Source of the DNA: an uncultured Clostridia bacterium
GTDB taxonomy: Bacteria > Bacillota > Clostridia > Oscillospirales > Ruminococcaceae
Assembly (NCBI GenBank): GCA_947623585.1
Contig: CANQHA010000004.1
Span: forward strand, 1 to 64,000
Direction: 5' to 3'
Length of the DNA: 64,000 nt
The notes under the pieces are model-generated. The model did no database searches and was not told the DNA's origin. It worked only from the letters and a program-made list of their open reading frames with translations. This document shows, piece by piece, positions 38,872 through 47,783 of the stretch (the stretch's first letter is position 1; each line of letters starts with the position of its first letter). A program made the translations under genes and the position numbers.

Positions 38872-39473
38872 TTTCCATCGCCTCCTCCGACAAATCCTGC
38901 GCTTGCGGCAAATTCAAGCGCGCCGTTCACGGCTTCCGTCACCGCTCGTGTTGTGAACGTCGCCCCCGAGATCATATCTATCTCGTTGGGCTGAGTTTTT
39001 CCGCTTTTTGTATATACTACCTCGCCCGAGACGCCTTTGAACTGTTCCTGAAAATCCTCGTCCTGGCAGTGCGAGCCGAGACCCGAGGTCTCGCTCATCG
39101 AGGTAACCGTCATTCCGGTGATAACGCCGTCAAGGTCGATACCTACCGAAAGCGTAATGTCCCCTCCGTAGCCGTTTGCCGAGGTCGCCGATATCACGCA
39201 GCCGATGACGTTTCCCTCGCCGTCGAGCGCCGAAAGCGCCTCGCCGACGGTTACCCCCGCGACGGAAAGCGTTCCGCACGCCGCCTCGCCGCCATCAAAG
39301 GGTCTAAAGTCCGCGGCCTCGGGGAACACCTCGCGATAGGAAGCAGCGCGTTCTTCTGCCTCGGCTTCAAGGATTCGGTCTGCGGTCAGCCCGTGAACGA
39401 ACGAAAGGCATACCGCGGCGACAAGGGTTATCGTAACGAGCGAAAGCGTGTCTTTAATGATCTTTTTCATCAT
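38868..39473 (-). CDS. rnfG: Rnf complex subunit RnfG, covalent flavoprotein
   Basis: A 201-residue protein. One N-terminal membrane helix (about 9-27) is followed by an FMN-binding domain. S-G-A-T-F-T-T-R-A-V near residue 175 contains the threonine that carries covalent FMN, added by ApbE. It overlaps both neighbours by four bases. It transfers electrons on the outer side of the membrane. Confidence 0.94.
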   Translation of the reverse strand: MMKKIIKDTLSLVTITLVAAVCLSFVHGLTADRILEAEAEERAASYREVFPEAADFRPFDGGEAACGTLSVAGVTVGEALSALDGEGNVIGCVISATSANGYGGDITLSVGIDLDGVITGMTVTSMSETSGLGSHCQDEDFQEQFKGVSGEVVYTKSGKTQPNEIDMISGATFTTRAVTEAVNGALEFAASAGFVGGGDGK

Positions 39474-40420
39474 TTTTTATCACGCTCCTTTTTAACTCCG
39501 AAGGGTCTCGGAGCGGTCAGCTTCTCGATATAAGGCGTGAGGATATTCGAGATGATAATGGCGTACGAAACGCCCTCGACCCCTCCGCCGACGCAGCGGA
39601 TAAGCGCCGTTATGAAGCCGACGCAGCAGCCGAACATCACCTGTCCCCAAGGGGTGACGGGCGTGGTGGTATAGTCCGAAGCCATGAACACCGCGCCGAG
39701 CAGCATTCCTCCGCCCAGCATATGCACCAAAAGATAGTCGAGCGTTATCGGGGTGCCCTGAATAAGCCCGAAGAAGGTGACGAAAACGCCGGTAGAGATT
39801 ATCACCGAAAGCGGCTCGCGGGGCCTTATCACCTTTTTGGCGCAAAGATATACCGCGCCGATGATTATCGCGACCGCCGAGGTCTCGCCGATGGTGCCCG
39901 AGTGAGTTCCCAGCAAAAGGTCGTTAAGCGGGGTATATACCCCCTGCTTTGCAAGGGTGAGCGGGGTCGGGCTCGAAACGCCGTCGAGCGTCGGATAGTC
40001 GGTCATTATTCTTGAGAACGAAAGAAGCAAAAAGCAGCGGGCGGCAAGCGCGGGGTTCATGAAATTCTGCCCTATCCCGCCGTAAAGCATCTTGACGACG
40101 ATTATGGCGAAAGCTCCGCCGAGCACCGGCAGCCACCAAGGCGCGGTGGAATAAAGGTTCACCGCAAGTATAAGCCCCGTGACGACGGCGCTGAGGTCGG
40201 TTATCGTCACCGGCTTTTTCAGCAGCTTTTCATATATGTACTCCGAGGCGACGCAGCTTACCACCGAAAGCATTGTTATCGCGAAAGCCCTCGCCCCGAA
40301 AACGCTGACCCCGACCGCTATCGAGGGTATCAGCGCTACGATGACGTCCGCCATTATCGAAGCGGTCGTCTCGCGGGAACGGGTGTGCGGAGATATCGAA
40401 ACGTTGAGGGTCTTGCTCAT
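39470..40420 (-). CDS. rnfD: Rnf complex subunit RnfD, covalent flavoprotein
   Basis: A 316-residue protein with about eight to ten membrane helices. M-A-S-D-Y-T-T-T-P-V-T near residue 255 holds the threonine that carries FMN. The start at 40420 overlaps rnfC by four bases; the longer frame upstream is inside rnfC. With the rest of the complex it links ferredoxin oxidation to NAD+ reduction and ion pumping. Confidence 0.94.
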   Translation of the reverse strand: MSKTLNVSISPHTRSRETTASIMADVIVALIPSIAVGVSVFGARAFAITMLSVVSCVASEYIYEKLLKKPVTITDLSAVVTGLILAVNLYSTAPWWLPVLGGAFAIIVVKMLYGGIGQNFMNPALAARCFLLLSFSRIMTDYPTLDGVSSPTPLTLAKQGVYTPLNDLLLGTHSGTIGETSAVAIIIGAVYLCAKKVIRPREPLSVIISTGVFVTFFGLIQGTPITLDYLLVHMLGGGMLLGAVFMASDYTTTPVTPWGQVMFGCCVGFITALIRCVGGGVEGVSYAIIISNILTPYIEKLTAPRPFGVKKERDKK

Positions 40421-41748
40421 TTTGCCGCTCCTTTCTTCTTTTCCGCCAAAACATATCTTTTCGCCATGGTAATGGTCTGAGAAAGACGCCTTTTCGCGGG
40501 GCAGACATATGTGCAGCAGCCGCAGCCGATACATTCGAGCCCGTGGGCCTTTTCAAAGCCGGCGTAATCGTGCGCGTCGGCGGTGTTTTTCAGAAGAATC
40601 GGCATAAGGTGCTCGGGGCAGGCGTAAAGGCACTTGCCGCAGCGAATGCACTCGGTCGGCTCAAGCCCCGCGGTCTCGTCCTTTGAAAGTGCGAGCACGC
40701 ACGAGGAGGTTTTTGTGATGGGAAGATCGGCAGTATATACCGCCGCGCCCATCATCGGGCCGCCGAAGATAAGTTTTTCCGGCTCGGTCTCAAATCCCCC
40801 CGCCGCCTCGATAAGCTCGCTCGCGCAGATACCTATCGGCACGTCGAAATTCGAGGGCTGTTTTATCGCGTCTCCGGTGACGGTGACGACTCTTCTTATC
40901 AGCGGAATGTTTTTCGTCACGGCGTCCGATATCGCGATAAGCGTCGAATAGTTGACGACAACGCAGCCGGCGTCGGCCGGAAGCTGCTTTGAATTTATTT
41001 TTCTTTTCGTTATCGCCGAAATAAGCATTCTCTCTCCGCCCTGCGGATATTTTTTTCTCAGCGGTTGAACGCTTATTCTCTCCGAGCCCTCGCAGGCCTT
41101 TTGCAGAGAAGCGATACCCTCGGGCTTGTTGTTTTCAATTCCGAAAACTCCCGAAGCGTTCTCAAAAAGCCTCAGAAGTATCTTCATGCCGGTAACGGCG
41201 TCGTCGGGCTTTTCAAGCATAAGGCGATAGTCGCAGGTGATATAGGGCTCGCACTCGGCGCCGTTGCAGATGACGTGATCTATCTTCGAGTCGTCCTTGA
41301 CGGTGCATTTAACGGCGGTCGGAAAGCCCGCTCCGCCCATTCCGACTATCCCCGCGTCACGGATAGCGGCGCGTATTTCGTCTTTCGACATTTTTTCATA
41401 ATCCCGCGGCTCGCCGAACCCCGCGACGGCTTCGTATTCGCAGTCGTTTTCAACGGTTATGGCAAGGGCTTCGTCGCCCGACTGGGTCATTTTCGGCCCC
41501 ACCGATTTGACTTTGCCCGAGACCGAAGCCGCGACCGAGGCCGAAACAAAACCTCCCGCCTCGGCTATTATCTGACCGACAAGAACTCGGTCGCCGACCT
41601 TTACGACGGGCTTTGCCGGCGCGCCGATATGCTGATTCGTCAGATATGTAAGCTCGCCCTTGGCTTCAAGCCTAACCGTCTCGGCGTTTTCCGAAAGCGC
41701 CTTTTTGTCTTTCGGGTGAACTCCCCCTCTGAATGTTTTCAGGGACAT
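40417..41748 (-). CDS. rnfC: Rnf complex subunit RnfC, NADH-binding
   Basis: A 443-residue protein, first in the operon, with GGAGGAAT before ATG at 41748. The N-terminal barrel-sandwich part leads to an NADH/FMN fold (G-M-G-G-A-G-F-P-T near 150; N-G-A-E-C-E-P-Y near 175). Two C-terminal ferredoxin motifs, C-I-R-C-G-K-C-L-Y-A-C-P and C-I-G-C-G-C-C-T-Y-V-C-P, follow. It is the NAD+-reducing entry/exit point of the complex. Confidence 0.95.
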   Translation of the reverse strand: MSLKTFRGGVHPKDKKALSENAETVRLEAKGELTYLTNQHIGAPAKPVVKVGDRVLVGQIIAEAGGFVSASVAASVSGKVKSVGPKMTQSGDEALAITVENDCEYEAVAGFGEPRDYEKMSKDEIRAAIRDAGIVGMGGAGFPTAVKCTVKDDSKIDHVICNGAECEPYITCDYRLMLEKPDDAVTGMKILLRLFENASGVFGIENNKPEGIASLQKACEGSERISVQPLRKKYPQGGERMLISAITKRKINSKQLPADAGCVVVNYSTLIAISDAVTKNIPLIRRVVTVTGDAIKQPSNFDVPIGICASELIEAAGGFETEPEKLIFGGPMMGAAVYTADLPITKTSSCVLALSKDETAGLEPTECIRCGKCLYACPEHLMPILLKNTADAHDYAGFEKAHGLECIGCGCCTYVCPAKRRLSQTITMAKRYVLAEKKKGAAK

Positions 41749-41800
41749 GACTATTCCTCCCGGATCCCTCGCGCCGTTTTCGCGCAGAATATTTAAAATA

Positions 41801-41829
41801 ATTATATCACAGCCCGAAAAAATAATCAA
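41801..41829 (-). promoter_or_regulatory. Promoter of the Rnf operon
   Basis: TTGATT and TATAAT with a 17-base spacer on the minus strand, 53 bases before rnfC. It likely serves all nine genes to 34950. Confidence 0.88.
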
Positions 41830-41908
41830 CGGCAAAGAACGATTTTTGTGAAATTTTATTTCGGCGCTTGCCGCTCCGTCCCAAATCCCCTCAACGTCAA
41901 ATTTCCCG

Positions 41909-41943
41909 CTTCTAACTTCTATCTTCTAATTTCTACCATCTAA
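41909..41943. repeat. Heptad repeat array next to the degV promoter
   Basis: Five units of seven bases of type CTTCTAA, with variants ending in T or C. The following seven bases are CTTGACA, so the -35 box of the degV promoter sits in phase at the end of the array. Reverse-complement arrays occur at 53988 and 58901. Confidence 0.75.
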
Positions 41944-41944
41944 C

Positions 41945-41973
41945 TTGACAGCCGCGCGGCGCGGCGGTATAAT
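41945..41973 (+). promoter_or_regulatory. Consensus promoter of degV
   Basis: TTGACA and TATAAT with a 17-base, GC-only spacer, 65 bases before the start at 42038. Confidence 0.88.
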
Positions 41974-42037
41974 ATTTATATAAGTAAGTGCGTTTTTTTC
42001 GAGGGAAAACAAATATTTTCAAGAAGGGAAGAGAAAT

Positions 42038-42907
42038 ATGGGAAATTACGTTATTTTTACCGATTCGGGAGCCGACGTTTCGGACGCCGTGCTTGAAAAA
42101 TGGGGCGTGAAATGCTGCCCGCTGACCTTTGCCTTTGACAGCGGCGAGCGGTCGTTTGCCGGAAGCGAAATGCCGGTCAAGCAGTTTTACGACAAAATGA
42201 GAGACGGCGGAATAGCTCGCACCTCCGCCCTGAACGCCGAGACCGCGAAAAGCTGTTTTCGCCCCGAGCTTGAGCGCGGAAACGATGTTTTTTACCTTGC
42301 GTTTTCGTCGGGTCTCAGCTCGACCTATTCGACCGCAAAGCTCGCCGCCGAGGAGCTCTCGGAGGAATTCCCCGACCGAAAGATAATCGTTTCGGATTCG
42401 CTTTGCGCCTCGGCGGGGCAGGGGCTGCTCCTCTGGCTTGCCGTCAAGAAGAGAAACGGCGGCACAGATATTTTAGAGCTTGAAAAATACTGCGAGGAAA
42501 CGCGGCTGCACATCTGCCACTGGTTCACGGTGGACGACCTTGTTTATCTCAAACGCGGAGGAAGAATAAGCGCCGCGACCGCGCTTGCGGGGACAGTTTT
42601 GGGCATAAAGCCGGTGCTCCACGTTGACGACGAGGGTCACCTTATAAATATGTCTAAGGTAAGGGGCAGAAAAGCGTCGATAAGGGCTATCGCAGACAAG
42701 CTGAGCGAGCTTAAGCTGCCCGACGGCGACAAAACGGTGTTCATCTCTCACGGCGACTGCGCCGACGACGCCGCAGCCCTCGCCGAAATCATAAAAAGCA
42801 GCGAGCCCGACGCCGACATCAAGCTGATAACCGACATCGGGCCGGTCATCGGCGCACATTCGGGGCCCGGCACGCTTGCGGTCTTCTTTGTCGGCAAAAA
42901 CAGGTAG
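42038..42907 (+). CDS. DegV-family fatty-acid-binding protein
   Basis: A 289-residue protein of full DegV length. The start V-I-F-T-D-S-G-A-D and T-S-A-L-N-A near 67 are the ligand-binding motifs, and S-S-G-L-S-S-T-Y near 90 and G-P-V-I-G-A-H-S-G-P-G-T near 268 complete the family set. Such proteins bind a fatty acid and present it to the FakA kinase for acyl-phosphate formation. It ends with TAG. It is followed after 21 bases by a membrane-anchored protein on the same transcript. Confidence 0.9.
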   Translation: MGNYVIFTDSGADVSDAVLEKWGVKCCPLTFAFDSGERSFAGSEMPVKQFYDKMRDGGIARTSALNAETAKSCFRPELERGNDVFYLAFSSGLSSTYSTAKLAAEELSEEFPDRKIIVSDSLCASAGQGLLLWLAVKKRNGGTDILELEKYCEETRLHICHWFTVDDLVYLKRGGRISAATALAGTVLGIKPVLHVDDEGHLINMSKVRGRKASIRAIADKLSELKLPDGDKTVFISHGDCADDAAALAEIIKSSEPDADIKLITDIGPVIGAHSGPGTLAVFFVGKNR

Positions 42908-42928
42908 GTCATTTCGGAGGCGATTTTC

Positions 42929-43513
42929 ATGGCAGAGCAGAAAAAACCGGTGATACCGCAAAAAAGCGACCCGGAAAAGCAGAAGAAGCAGCAAAGGATA
43001 CTCATCGTGCTGCTGATACTTATTGCCGCCGCGGCGGTGATGATACTTTACAACAACGGCGTCATCGGCGGCTCGGCCTCCAAAAAACCGGTCGAGCAGT
43101 ATCTTGCGGCGATAGCCTCGGGGGATTTTGAGAGCTATGTTTCGTCTATGCCCGAAAGGATCGCCCGGGGATATAAAGACGACCTTGAGGCTTCGGGGCT
43201 TGACGGCAGGGCTTATATGCGAAAACTCTATGCCGATTACGTCTCTGAATTCGGCGACGACATGACGGTAAGCCTTGAATTCACCGACCGCTCGCGTGTA
43301 GACGCGATATATCTCAACGACTATAAAATATCGTACTCTCAGCTTTACGGCGAGGAGATCGACATCAGCTCGGCCTTTGAGCTCGACGTCACCGCGACCT
43401 TCTCGGGAAGCGTATCCTCGGACGAGATCGAGCTTGAATGTTTTGTCGTCAAGACCGGCGGAAAGTGGTATATCGTCGGCTGCGACTATAAGTCCGATAA
43501 CGCGGAGGAGTGA
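42929..43513 (+). CDS. Membrane-anchored extracytoplasmic protein, unknown function
   Basis: A 194-residue protein with GGAGG upstream. A charged N-terminus of 22 residues leads to one membrane helix (about 24-42), then an extracellular domain of about 145 residues. V-E-Q-Y-L-A-A-I-A-S-G-D and G-G-K-W-Y-I-V-G are typical of NTF2-like or DUF4878-like lipoprotein domains with a final W-Y-I-V strand. No catalytic motif is seen. It is co-transcribed with degV. Confidence 0.78.
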   Translation: MAEQKKPVIPQKSDPEKQKKQQRILIVLLILIAAAAVMILYNNGVIGGSASKKPVEQYLAAIASGDFESYVSSMPERIARGYKDDLEASGLDGRAYMRKLYADYVSEFGDDMTVSLEFTDRSRVDAIYLNDYKISYSQLYGEEIDISSAFELDVTATFSGSVSSDEIELECFVVKTGGKWYIVGCDYKSDNAEE

Positions 43514-43514
43514 G

Positions 43515-43816
43515 CGGCAGGTTCGGCTCCCCGACAAGCGCGGGAAAAGCTGCAAGCCGCGAGGCTGCGTTTGCGCCTGCGGCGCACGAGCGGGTAAAAG
43601 GTATCCATATTTTCCTCCGCCGGAAAATATGGATGCTATCGGGAGTCACCCCACCCCCGCCATGTTGCCTGCGGACAGGCTAAGTTTGAGAGCCCCCGCC
43701 CCTCGAGGGGCGGGGGCGTTGCATTTGTCCCTATCCGACAAACGTACTGCGGAGGTGGGGTGACATAAAATAGTAAGAAATCACTCCCTCGGCAGAGGGA
43801 ATGATTGAATACCTTT
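43515..43816 (+). repeat. Foldback repeat, complete copy B with flanking module
   Basis: The gene-free stretch 43514-43939 is mostly repeat. Outer arms AAAAGGTATCC (from 43597) and GAATACCTTT (to 43815) are inverted. Inside lie hairpins and a pair of CACCCCACCCCCGC/GGTGGGGTG arms (43647-43762) around a 24-base perfect palindrome (43693-43716). The 80 bases before the left arm match, inverted, the spacer at 62620-62703. After 43816 there is only the promoter region of the GtrA gene. Confidence 0.85.
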
Positions 43817-43885
43817 AGCTCTGCCGCCATGTCCCCTGTCTTATATCCTGCTCCCGCCCCCTCCGCATCTTTTTTTCTCTCCCCC

Positions 43886-43914
43886 TTGAAATTTTCTCGC
43901 AAATGTGACATACT
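43886..43914 (+). promoter_or_regulatory. Possible promoter of the GtrA-FliB genes
   Basis: TTGAAA and CATACT with a 17-base spacer, 26 bases before ATG at 43940. Confidence 0.4.
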
Positions 43915-43939
43915 AAGCAAAGAAAAGGAGGGTTTTGAG

Positions 43940-44365
43940 ATGCAAAAGTTAAAATCGCTTGCAAAAAGGCTTCTCGGCGTTCAGCCGCTGAGATATCTCA
44001 TATCCTCCTGCACGGCGTTCGCGGCCGACTATACGCTTTTTCTGGCGTTCGACAGGCTGCTCAGCGGCGCCTCATTTCTTTCAATGGAGATCGCCGCCGT
44101 CATCGCGTTTGCGGTCAGCTCGCAGATAAACTTCTGGATTAACCGCAGATGGGTCTTTCACTCAAACAAGCCCCCGCTGCCCGAAATTTGCGGATATTAT
44201 TCCCTCGCGCTGGTCAGCTTCGGAATAAAGACCTTTGTCCTGCTCGAGATAGCGGTAAGGCTTTTGCTTATCCCGAAAGCGATAGCAAAGCCGCTCGCCG
44301 AGGCGATAATGTTTGCGTTTAACTTTCTCGTTCAGAAGCGATATATTTTCAGGAGGAAAAAATGA
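43940..44365 (+). CDS. GtrA-like membrane protein
   Basis: A 141-residue protein with AAGGAGG before ATG at 43940. It has four membrane helices; L-R-Y-L-I-S-S-C near the start and F-W-I-N-R-R-W-V-F in the middle are GtrA marks, and it ends F-L-V-Q-K-R-Y-I-F-R-R-K-K. GtrA proteins move undecaprenyl-phosphate sugars across the membrane for surface glycan modification. It overlaps the FliB-like gene as ATGA. Confidence 0.88.
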   Translation: MQKLKSLAKRLLGVQPLRYLISSCTAFAADYTLFLAFDRLLSGASFLSMEIAAVIAFAVSSQINFWINRRWVFHSNKPPLPEICGYYSLALVSFGIKTFVLLEIAVRLLLIPKAIAKPLAEAIMFAFNFLVQKRYIFRRKK

Positions 44366-45279
44366 CTTTCAGCGTTCCCGACTATTTCGGCGGGTTTAAA
44401 TGCCTTGCGGGCGGCTGCCCCGAAAGCTGCTGTCTTTCGGGGTGGGAGATACCTATCGACCCCGATACATATTCGTTTTATCTCTCTCGGGTCGACGACA
44501 TTTCCGAGAACACCCTGCAAAATTCCGACGGCGAAAGGGTGTTTTTGCTCGACGGCAGCCGTTGCCGATATCTTGACGGAAGCGGACTTTGCCGGCTTTA
44601 TTCCGAGACCGGCCGCCAGTGCGAGATCTGCGAAAAATATCCCCGCTTTTATGAAGAATTCGACGGCTTTTCCGAGGCGGGGCTGTCTCTGTCCTGCGTC
44701 GAGGCCGCACGTCTCGTTTTAGAGCGCGACGGCTTCCCCTATAACGACATTTCCCACAAAACCGGCGACCCGCTTCTTGAATTTCTCCTTTCGGCGAGAA
44801 GCGCCGCCATGAAAATGATCCTTGAATGTAACTTTGCCGACGACGCCGCCGAAAAACTCTGCGGATATGCCGACGGGCTCCAGCAGCTTATAGATTACGA
44901 CCGGCTCGACCTTTTGGGCGAGGTCGAGGCGTTTTCGCCCGATATTCTGACCCCCGAGCGCGACCTCGCTTTCAGAAAGACTATTCTTGAAAAAACCGAG
45001 CCGCTTTCGCCGAAGTGGTTCGAGGCGCTGAGACTTTTGCCCGAAAATTCCGGCTCGGAAAAAGAGCGGAAAAATTATCTTTTATATCTTGTCTACCGCC
45101 GCTTTTTAAAGGCGATAAACACCGAGGATATCTTTTCCGAATGCCTTTATATCGCCCTGCTTTACCGCCTCTGCCGAACCTTGGGCAAAAATTTTCGCGC
45201 CTCGGCATCTATGATATCAAAAGAGATCGAGCACTGCCCCGAAAACGTCGAAGCGCTTCTTGCTTCGCTTTCGGGTTGA
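44362..45279 (+). CDS. FliB-family (flagellin lysine-N-methylase-like) protein
   Basis: A 305-residue protein with a Cys-rich N-terminus: C-L-A-G-G-C-P-E-S-C-C near residue 14, then C-R-Y-L-D-G-S-G-L-C and C-E-I-C-E-K-Y-P-R, and a later S-L-S-C-V-E-A-A-R. These Cys likely bind an Fe-S cluster or Zn. The family includes flagellin lysine methylases, but no flagellar genes are in the window, so the substrate may be another surface protein. It overlaps gtrA by four bases. Its TGA stop lies inside the next promoter's -35. Confidence 0.8.
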   Translation: MTFSVPDYFGGFKCLAGGCPESCCLSGWEIPIDPDTYSFYLSRVDDISENTLQNSDGERVFLLDGSRCRYLDGSGLCRLYSETGRQCEICEKYPRFYEEFDGFSEAGLSLSCVEAARLVLERDGFPYNDISHKTGDPLLEFLLSARSAAMKMILECNFADDAAEKLCGYADGLQQLIDYDRLDLLGEVEAFSPDILTPERDLAFRKTILEKTEPLSPKWFEALRLLPENSGSEKERKNYLLYLVYRRFLKAINTEDIFSECLYIALLYRLCRTLGKNFRASASMISKEIEHCPENVEALLASLSG

Positions 45280-45304
45280 CAACTTCGGCGCAAAGTTTTA
45301 TACT
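45276..45304 (+). promoter_or_regulatory. Promoter of the small membrane protein and proS genes
   Basis: TTGACA and TATACT with a 17-base spacer. TTGACA contains the TGA stop of the FliB-like gene. Confidence 0.8.
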
Positions 45305-45379
45305 GTTTTAGTAAAAGCCTCAAAAAAGCCCGCGCCGCGCCTTTTTCTTCGGCCGCGGACGACGTTACGGAGGGATATC

Positions 45380-45595
45380 ATGGAAATAAGCGTCATGGCC
45401 GAGCTTCTTGTCAAGCTGGCGATACTTTTCGCGGGGATATACGTTATCATAATCGCCACCCCGAAGCTGGCGGCTTTTGTTGACAAGCGTCGCAAAAAGG
45501 GCGAAGAACCCGAAACTCCTCGACCCGAAAGGGCGGGAGAAGATGATAACGCCGAACCGGAAAATTCTATCGACAATGAGTATAACAAAAAATAA
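45380..45595 (+). CDS. Small single-helix membrane protein
   Basis: A 71-residue protein with GGAGG before ATG at 45380. One helix at about 7-30 is followed by K-R-R-K-K-G and an acidic tail. I recognise no family. It lies 24 bases before proS and is likely co-transcribed. Confidence 0.65.
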   Translation: MEISVMAELLVKLAILFAGIYVIIIATPKLAAFVDKRRKKGEEPETPRPERAGEDDNAEPENSIDNEYNKK

Positions 45596-45619
45596 ATATT
45601 TCAAGGAGTATAAAAAATT

Positions 45620-47062
45620 ATGGCTAAAAATGAAAAAATGGTGGCGTCGATAACCTCGATGGACGAGGATTTCGCCCAGTGGTATACCGACATCGTTAAA
45701 AAAGCCGAGCTTATCGAATACACCTCGGTCAAGGGCTGCATGGTCATTCGCCCTTACGGCTATGCTATTTGGGAGAATATGCAGAAGATTTTAGACGCCC
45801 GCTTCAAAGAGCTCGGGCATGAAAACGTCTGTATGCCTATGTTCATTCCCGAGAGCCTTTTAAACAAAGAAAAAGACCATGTCGAAGGTTTTGCGCCCGA
45901 GGTCGCATGGGTAACTCACGGCGGCTCGGAAAAGCTCGAGGAGCGCCTTTGCGTTCGTCCGACCTCGGAAACGCTTTTCTGCGAGCATTACGCGAACATA
46001 GTTCACAGCTATCGCGATCTGCCGAAGCTGTATAATCAGTGGGTCTCGGTCGTCAGGTGGGAGAAGACCACAAGACCGTTTTTGAGGTCGCGTGAGTTTT
46101 TATGGCAGGAGGGCCATACCATTCACGCCACCGCCGAGGAGGCGATCGAGGAGACCGAGCGTATGCTGAATGTTTACGCCGATTTTTGCGAGCAGGCCTT
46201 GGCTATGCCTGTCGTAAAGGGCAAAAAGACCGAGAGCGACAAGTTTGCGGGCGCTGTCTCGACCTATGCGATAGAAGCGCTTATGCACGACGGCAAGGCG
46301 CTTCAGGCGGGCACCTCGCATTATTTCGGCGACGGCTTTGCAAAGGCGTTTGGCATAACCTATACCGACAAAAACAACACCGTTCAGGTGCCGCATCAAA
46401 CCTCTTGGGGAGTTACGACCCGCCTCATCGGCGCGATAATAATGACCCACGGCGACGACAACGGCTTGGTGCTTCCGCCGGCGGTCGCCCCGATTCAGGT
46501 TGTGATTATCCCCGTCGCTCAGCATAAAGAGGGCGTTCTTGAAAAGGCGAACGAGCTCTACGAGACCCTCAAGGCCGCGGGCATACGCGTTAAGCTGGAC
46601 GATTCCGAGCAGTCGCCCGGCTGGAAATATTCGGAATACGAGATGCGGGGCGTTCCGCTGAGAATAGAGATAGGTCCGAGGGACATCGAGGAAGGTCACT
46701 GCGTTGCGGTCGAGCGCCCGAGCAGAAACAAGAGCTTCATTCCGCTTTCCGAGCTCGTTGAAAAGGTGAACGAGAGGCTTCGGGCAGTCCACGACGATAT
46801 GTATCGCAAGGCGCTTGAAAATCAGGAGCGGCGCACATATGCCTGCCGCTCGATCGACGAGATAAACGCCGCGCTTTCGGAAAAAGGCGACGGCTTCGTC
46901 AAAGCGATGTGGTGCGGCGACGAGGAATGTGAGAAAAAGGTCAAAGAGCTCACCGGCGCCGGTTCAAGGTGCATACCCTTTGACCAGGAGCATATTGACG
47001 ACAAGTGCGTTTGCTGCCAAAAACCCGCCAAGTGCATGGTCATCTGGGGCAAGGCATACTGA
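45620..47062 (+). CDS. proS: Prolyl-tRNA synthetase, archaeal/eukaryotic type
   Basis: A 480-residue class II synthetase with AAGGAG upstream. It has the short architecture without the bacterial editing insertion. V-R-P-T-S-E near 113 and [13 protein letters not shown] near 149 are motif 2 and proline-binding segments, followed by G-R/S-type motif 3, the anticodon domain, and a C-terminal Zn-like domain with C-x4-C and C-x2-C ending in A-Y, as in this ProRS type. It charges tRNA-Pro. The substrate tRNA is encoded about 16 kb away at 29886. Confidence 0.94.
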   Translation: MAKNEKMVASITSMDEDFAQWYTDIVKKAELIEYTSVKGCMVIRPYGYAIWENMQKILDARFKELGHENVCMPMFIPESLLNKEKDHVEGFAPEVAWVTHGGSEKLEERLCVRPTSETLFCEHYANIVHSYRDLPKLYNQWVSVVRWEKTTRPFLRSREFLWQEGHTIHATAEEAIEETERMLNVYADFCEQALAMPVVKGKKTESDKFAGAVSTYAIEALMHDGKALQAGTSHYFGDGFAKAFGITYTDKNNTVQVPHQTSWGVTTRLIGAIIMTHGDDNGLVLPPAVAPIQVVIIPVAQHKEGVLEKANELYETLKAAGIRVKLDDSEQSPGWKYSEYEMRGVPLRIEIGPRDIEEGHCVAVERPSRNKSFIPLSELVEKVNERLRAVHDDMYRKALENQERRTYACRSIDEINAALSEKGDGFVKAMWCGDEECEKKVKELTGAGSRCIPFDQEHIDDKCVCCQKPAKCMVIWGKAY

Positions 47063-47081
47063 TTACGAACTTCCGCGCCCT

Positions 47082-47165
47082 GAGGGGCGAAGCCCTCGGC
47101 GGCGCAGCCGCCGCCCCGCGCCGCAAGGCGCGGGTGCCGCCCTTCGGGCGGGGGCTTCGCCCCCG
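47082..47165 (+). repeat. Array of five consecutive GC hairpins
   Basis: Five abutting perfect stems of 5-7 base pairs with tight loops: GAGGG/CCCTC, GGCGGC/GCCGCC, CCGCGCC/GGCGCGG (GCAA loop), CCGCCC/GGGCGG (TTCG loop) and GGGGG/CCCCC. They fill the space between proS and the ribosome site of the next gene. Confidence 0.85.
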
Positions 47166-47191
47166 GCTTCTCAGCAAAAGGAGATTTACCC

Positions 47192-47710
47192 ATGAAGCGC
47201 CGAAAGATCTCACCCGAGACGCGAAACAAGATCCGCCTCTTCGCGGTCTATATCGCCGCGATAGTCTTTTGCATATTCTGGCTCGCCGCCGAGGTCGATA
47301 TCACCCGCCGCGTCAAGCAGGACCGCCTGACTTCGTGCGAGCTTCTCGCCGCCGCCGAGCGGCACGTCTCGGACTTTGCCTCGGGTCTTGACCCCGATGG
47401 CGCGGAAATGGCCGGCGAAAGGCTTTTGGAGTTTTATTCCCTCGCAAAGAGAAATTCCGAGGCTAAAAGCGTTCTTATCCTTCTCCGCAGGGGATATCCG
47501 AGGCTTAGCGCAAATGAGCTCGGCGATATCGGCGGTGTGGCTGCGGCGATGCTTCAAAGCCCCGAGCCCTGCGAAAAATACGCCGACGATCTGATAAAGG
47601 CGTTCCGCCTCATTTCTGAGGATATTCAGGCAAAGGCAAAGCGCGTCTCGCCCGAGGCGGCGGAGGTCTTTAAAAAGATCCGCGACGAGATGTCAAAAGC
47701 CGCCTATTGA
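47192..47710 (+). CDS. Membrane-anchored hypothetical protein
   Basis: A 172-residue protein with AAAGGAG before ATG. A basic N-terminus leads to one helix (about 14-33), then an alpha-helical, Ala/Glu-rich domain on the outer side. It has no Cys cluster or catalytic motif that I recognise. It follows proS behind the five-hairpin array and is ended by a strong terminator. Confidence 0.7.
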   Translation: MKRRKISPETRNKIRLFAVYIAAIVFCIFWLAAEVDITRRVKQDRLTSCELLAAAERHVSDFASGLDPDGAEMAGERLLEFYSLAKRNSEAKSVLILLRRGYPRLSANELGDIGGVAAAMLQSPEPCEKYADDLIKAFRLISEDIQAKAKRVSPEAAEVFKKIRDEMSKAAY

Positions 47711-47722
47711 CCTTAAAAACAG

Positions 47723-47754
47723 CCGACTGCGGGCTTTCGCGGTCGGATTTTTTG
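47723..47754 (+). terminator. Intrinsic terminator after the proS region
   Basis: CCGACTGC/GCGGTCGG, eight base pairs, loop GGGCTTTC, followed by ATTTTTTG. Confidence 0.88.
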
Positions 47755-47783
47755 TATCAAATGCTGAAAACAGCGCGGTTTTG

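Noticed and set aside
42473-43555. 360-residue minus-strand open frame
   Set aside because: It is opposite degV and the next membrane-anchored protein, with no start signal or motif.
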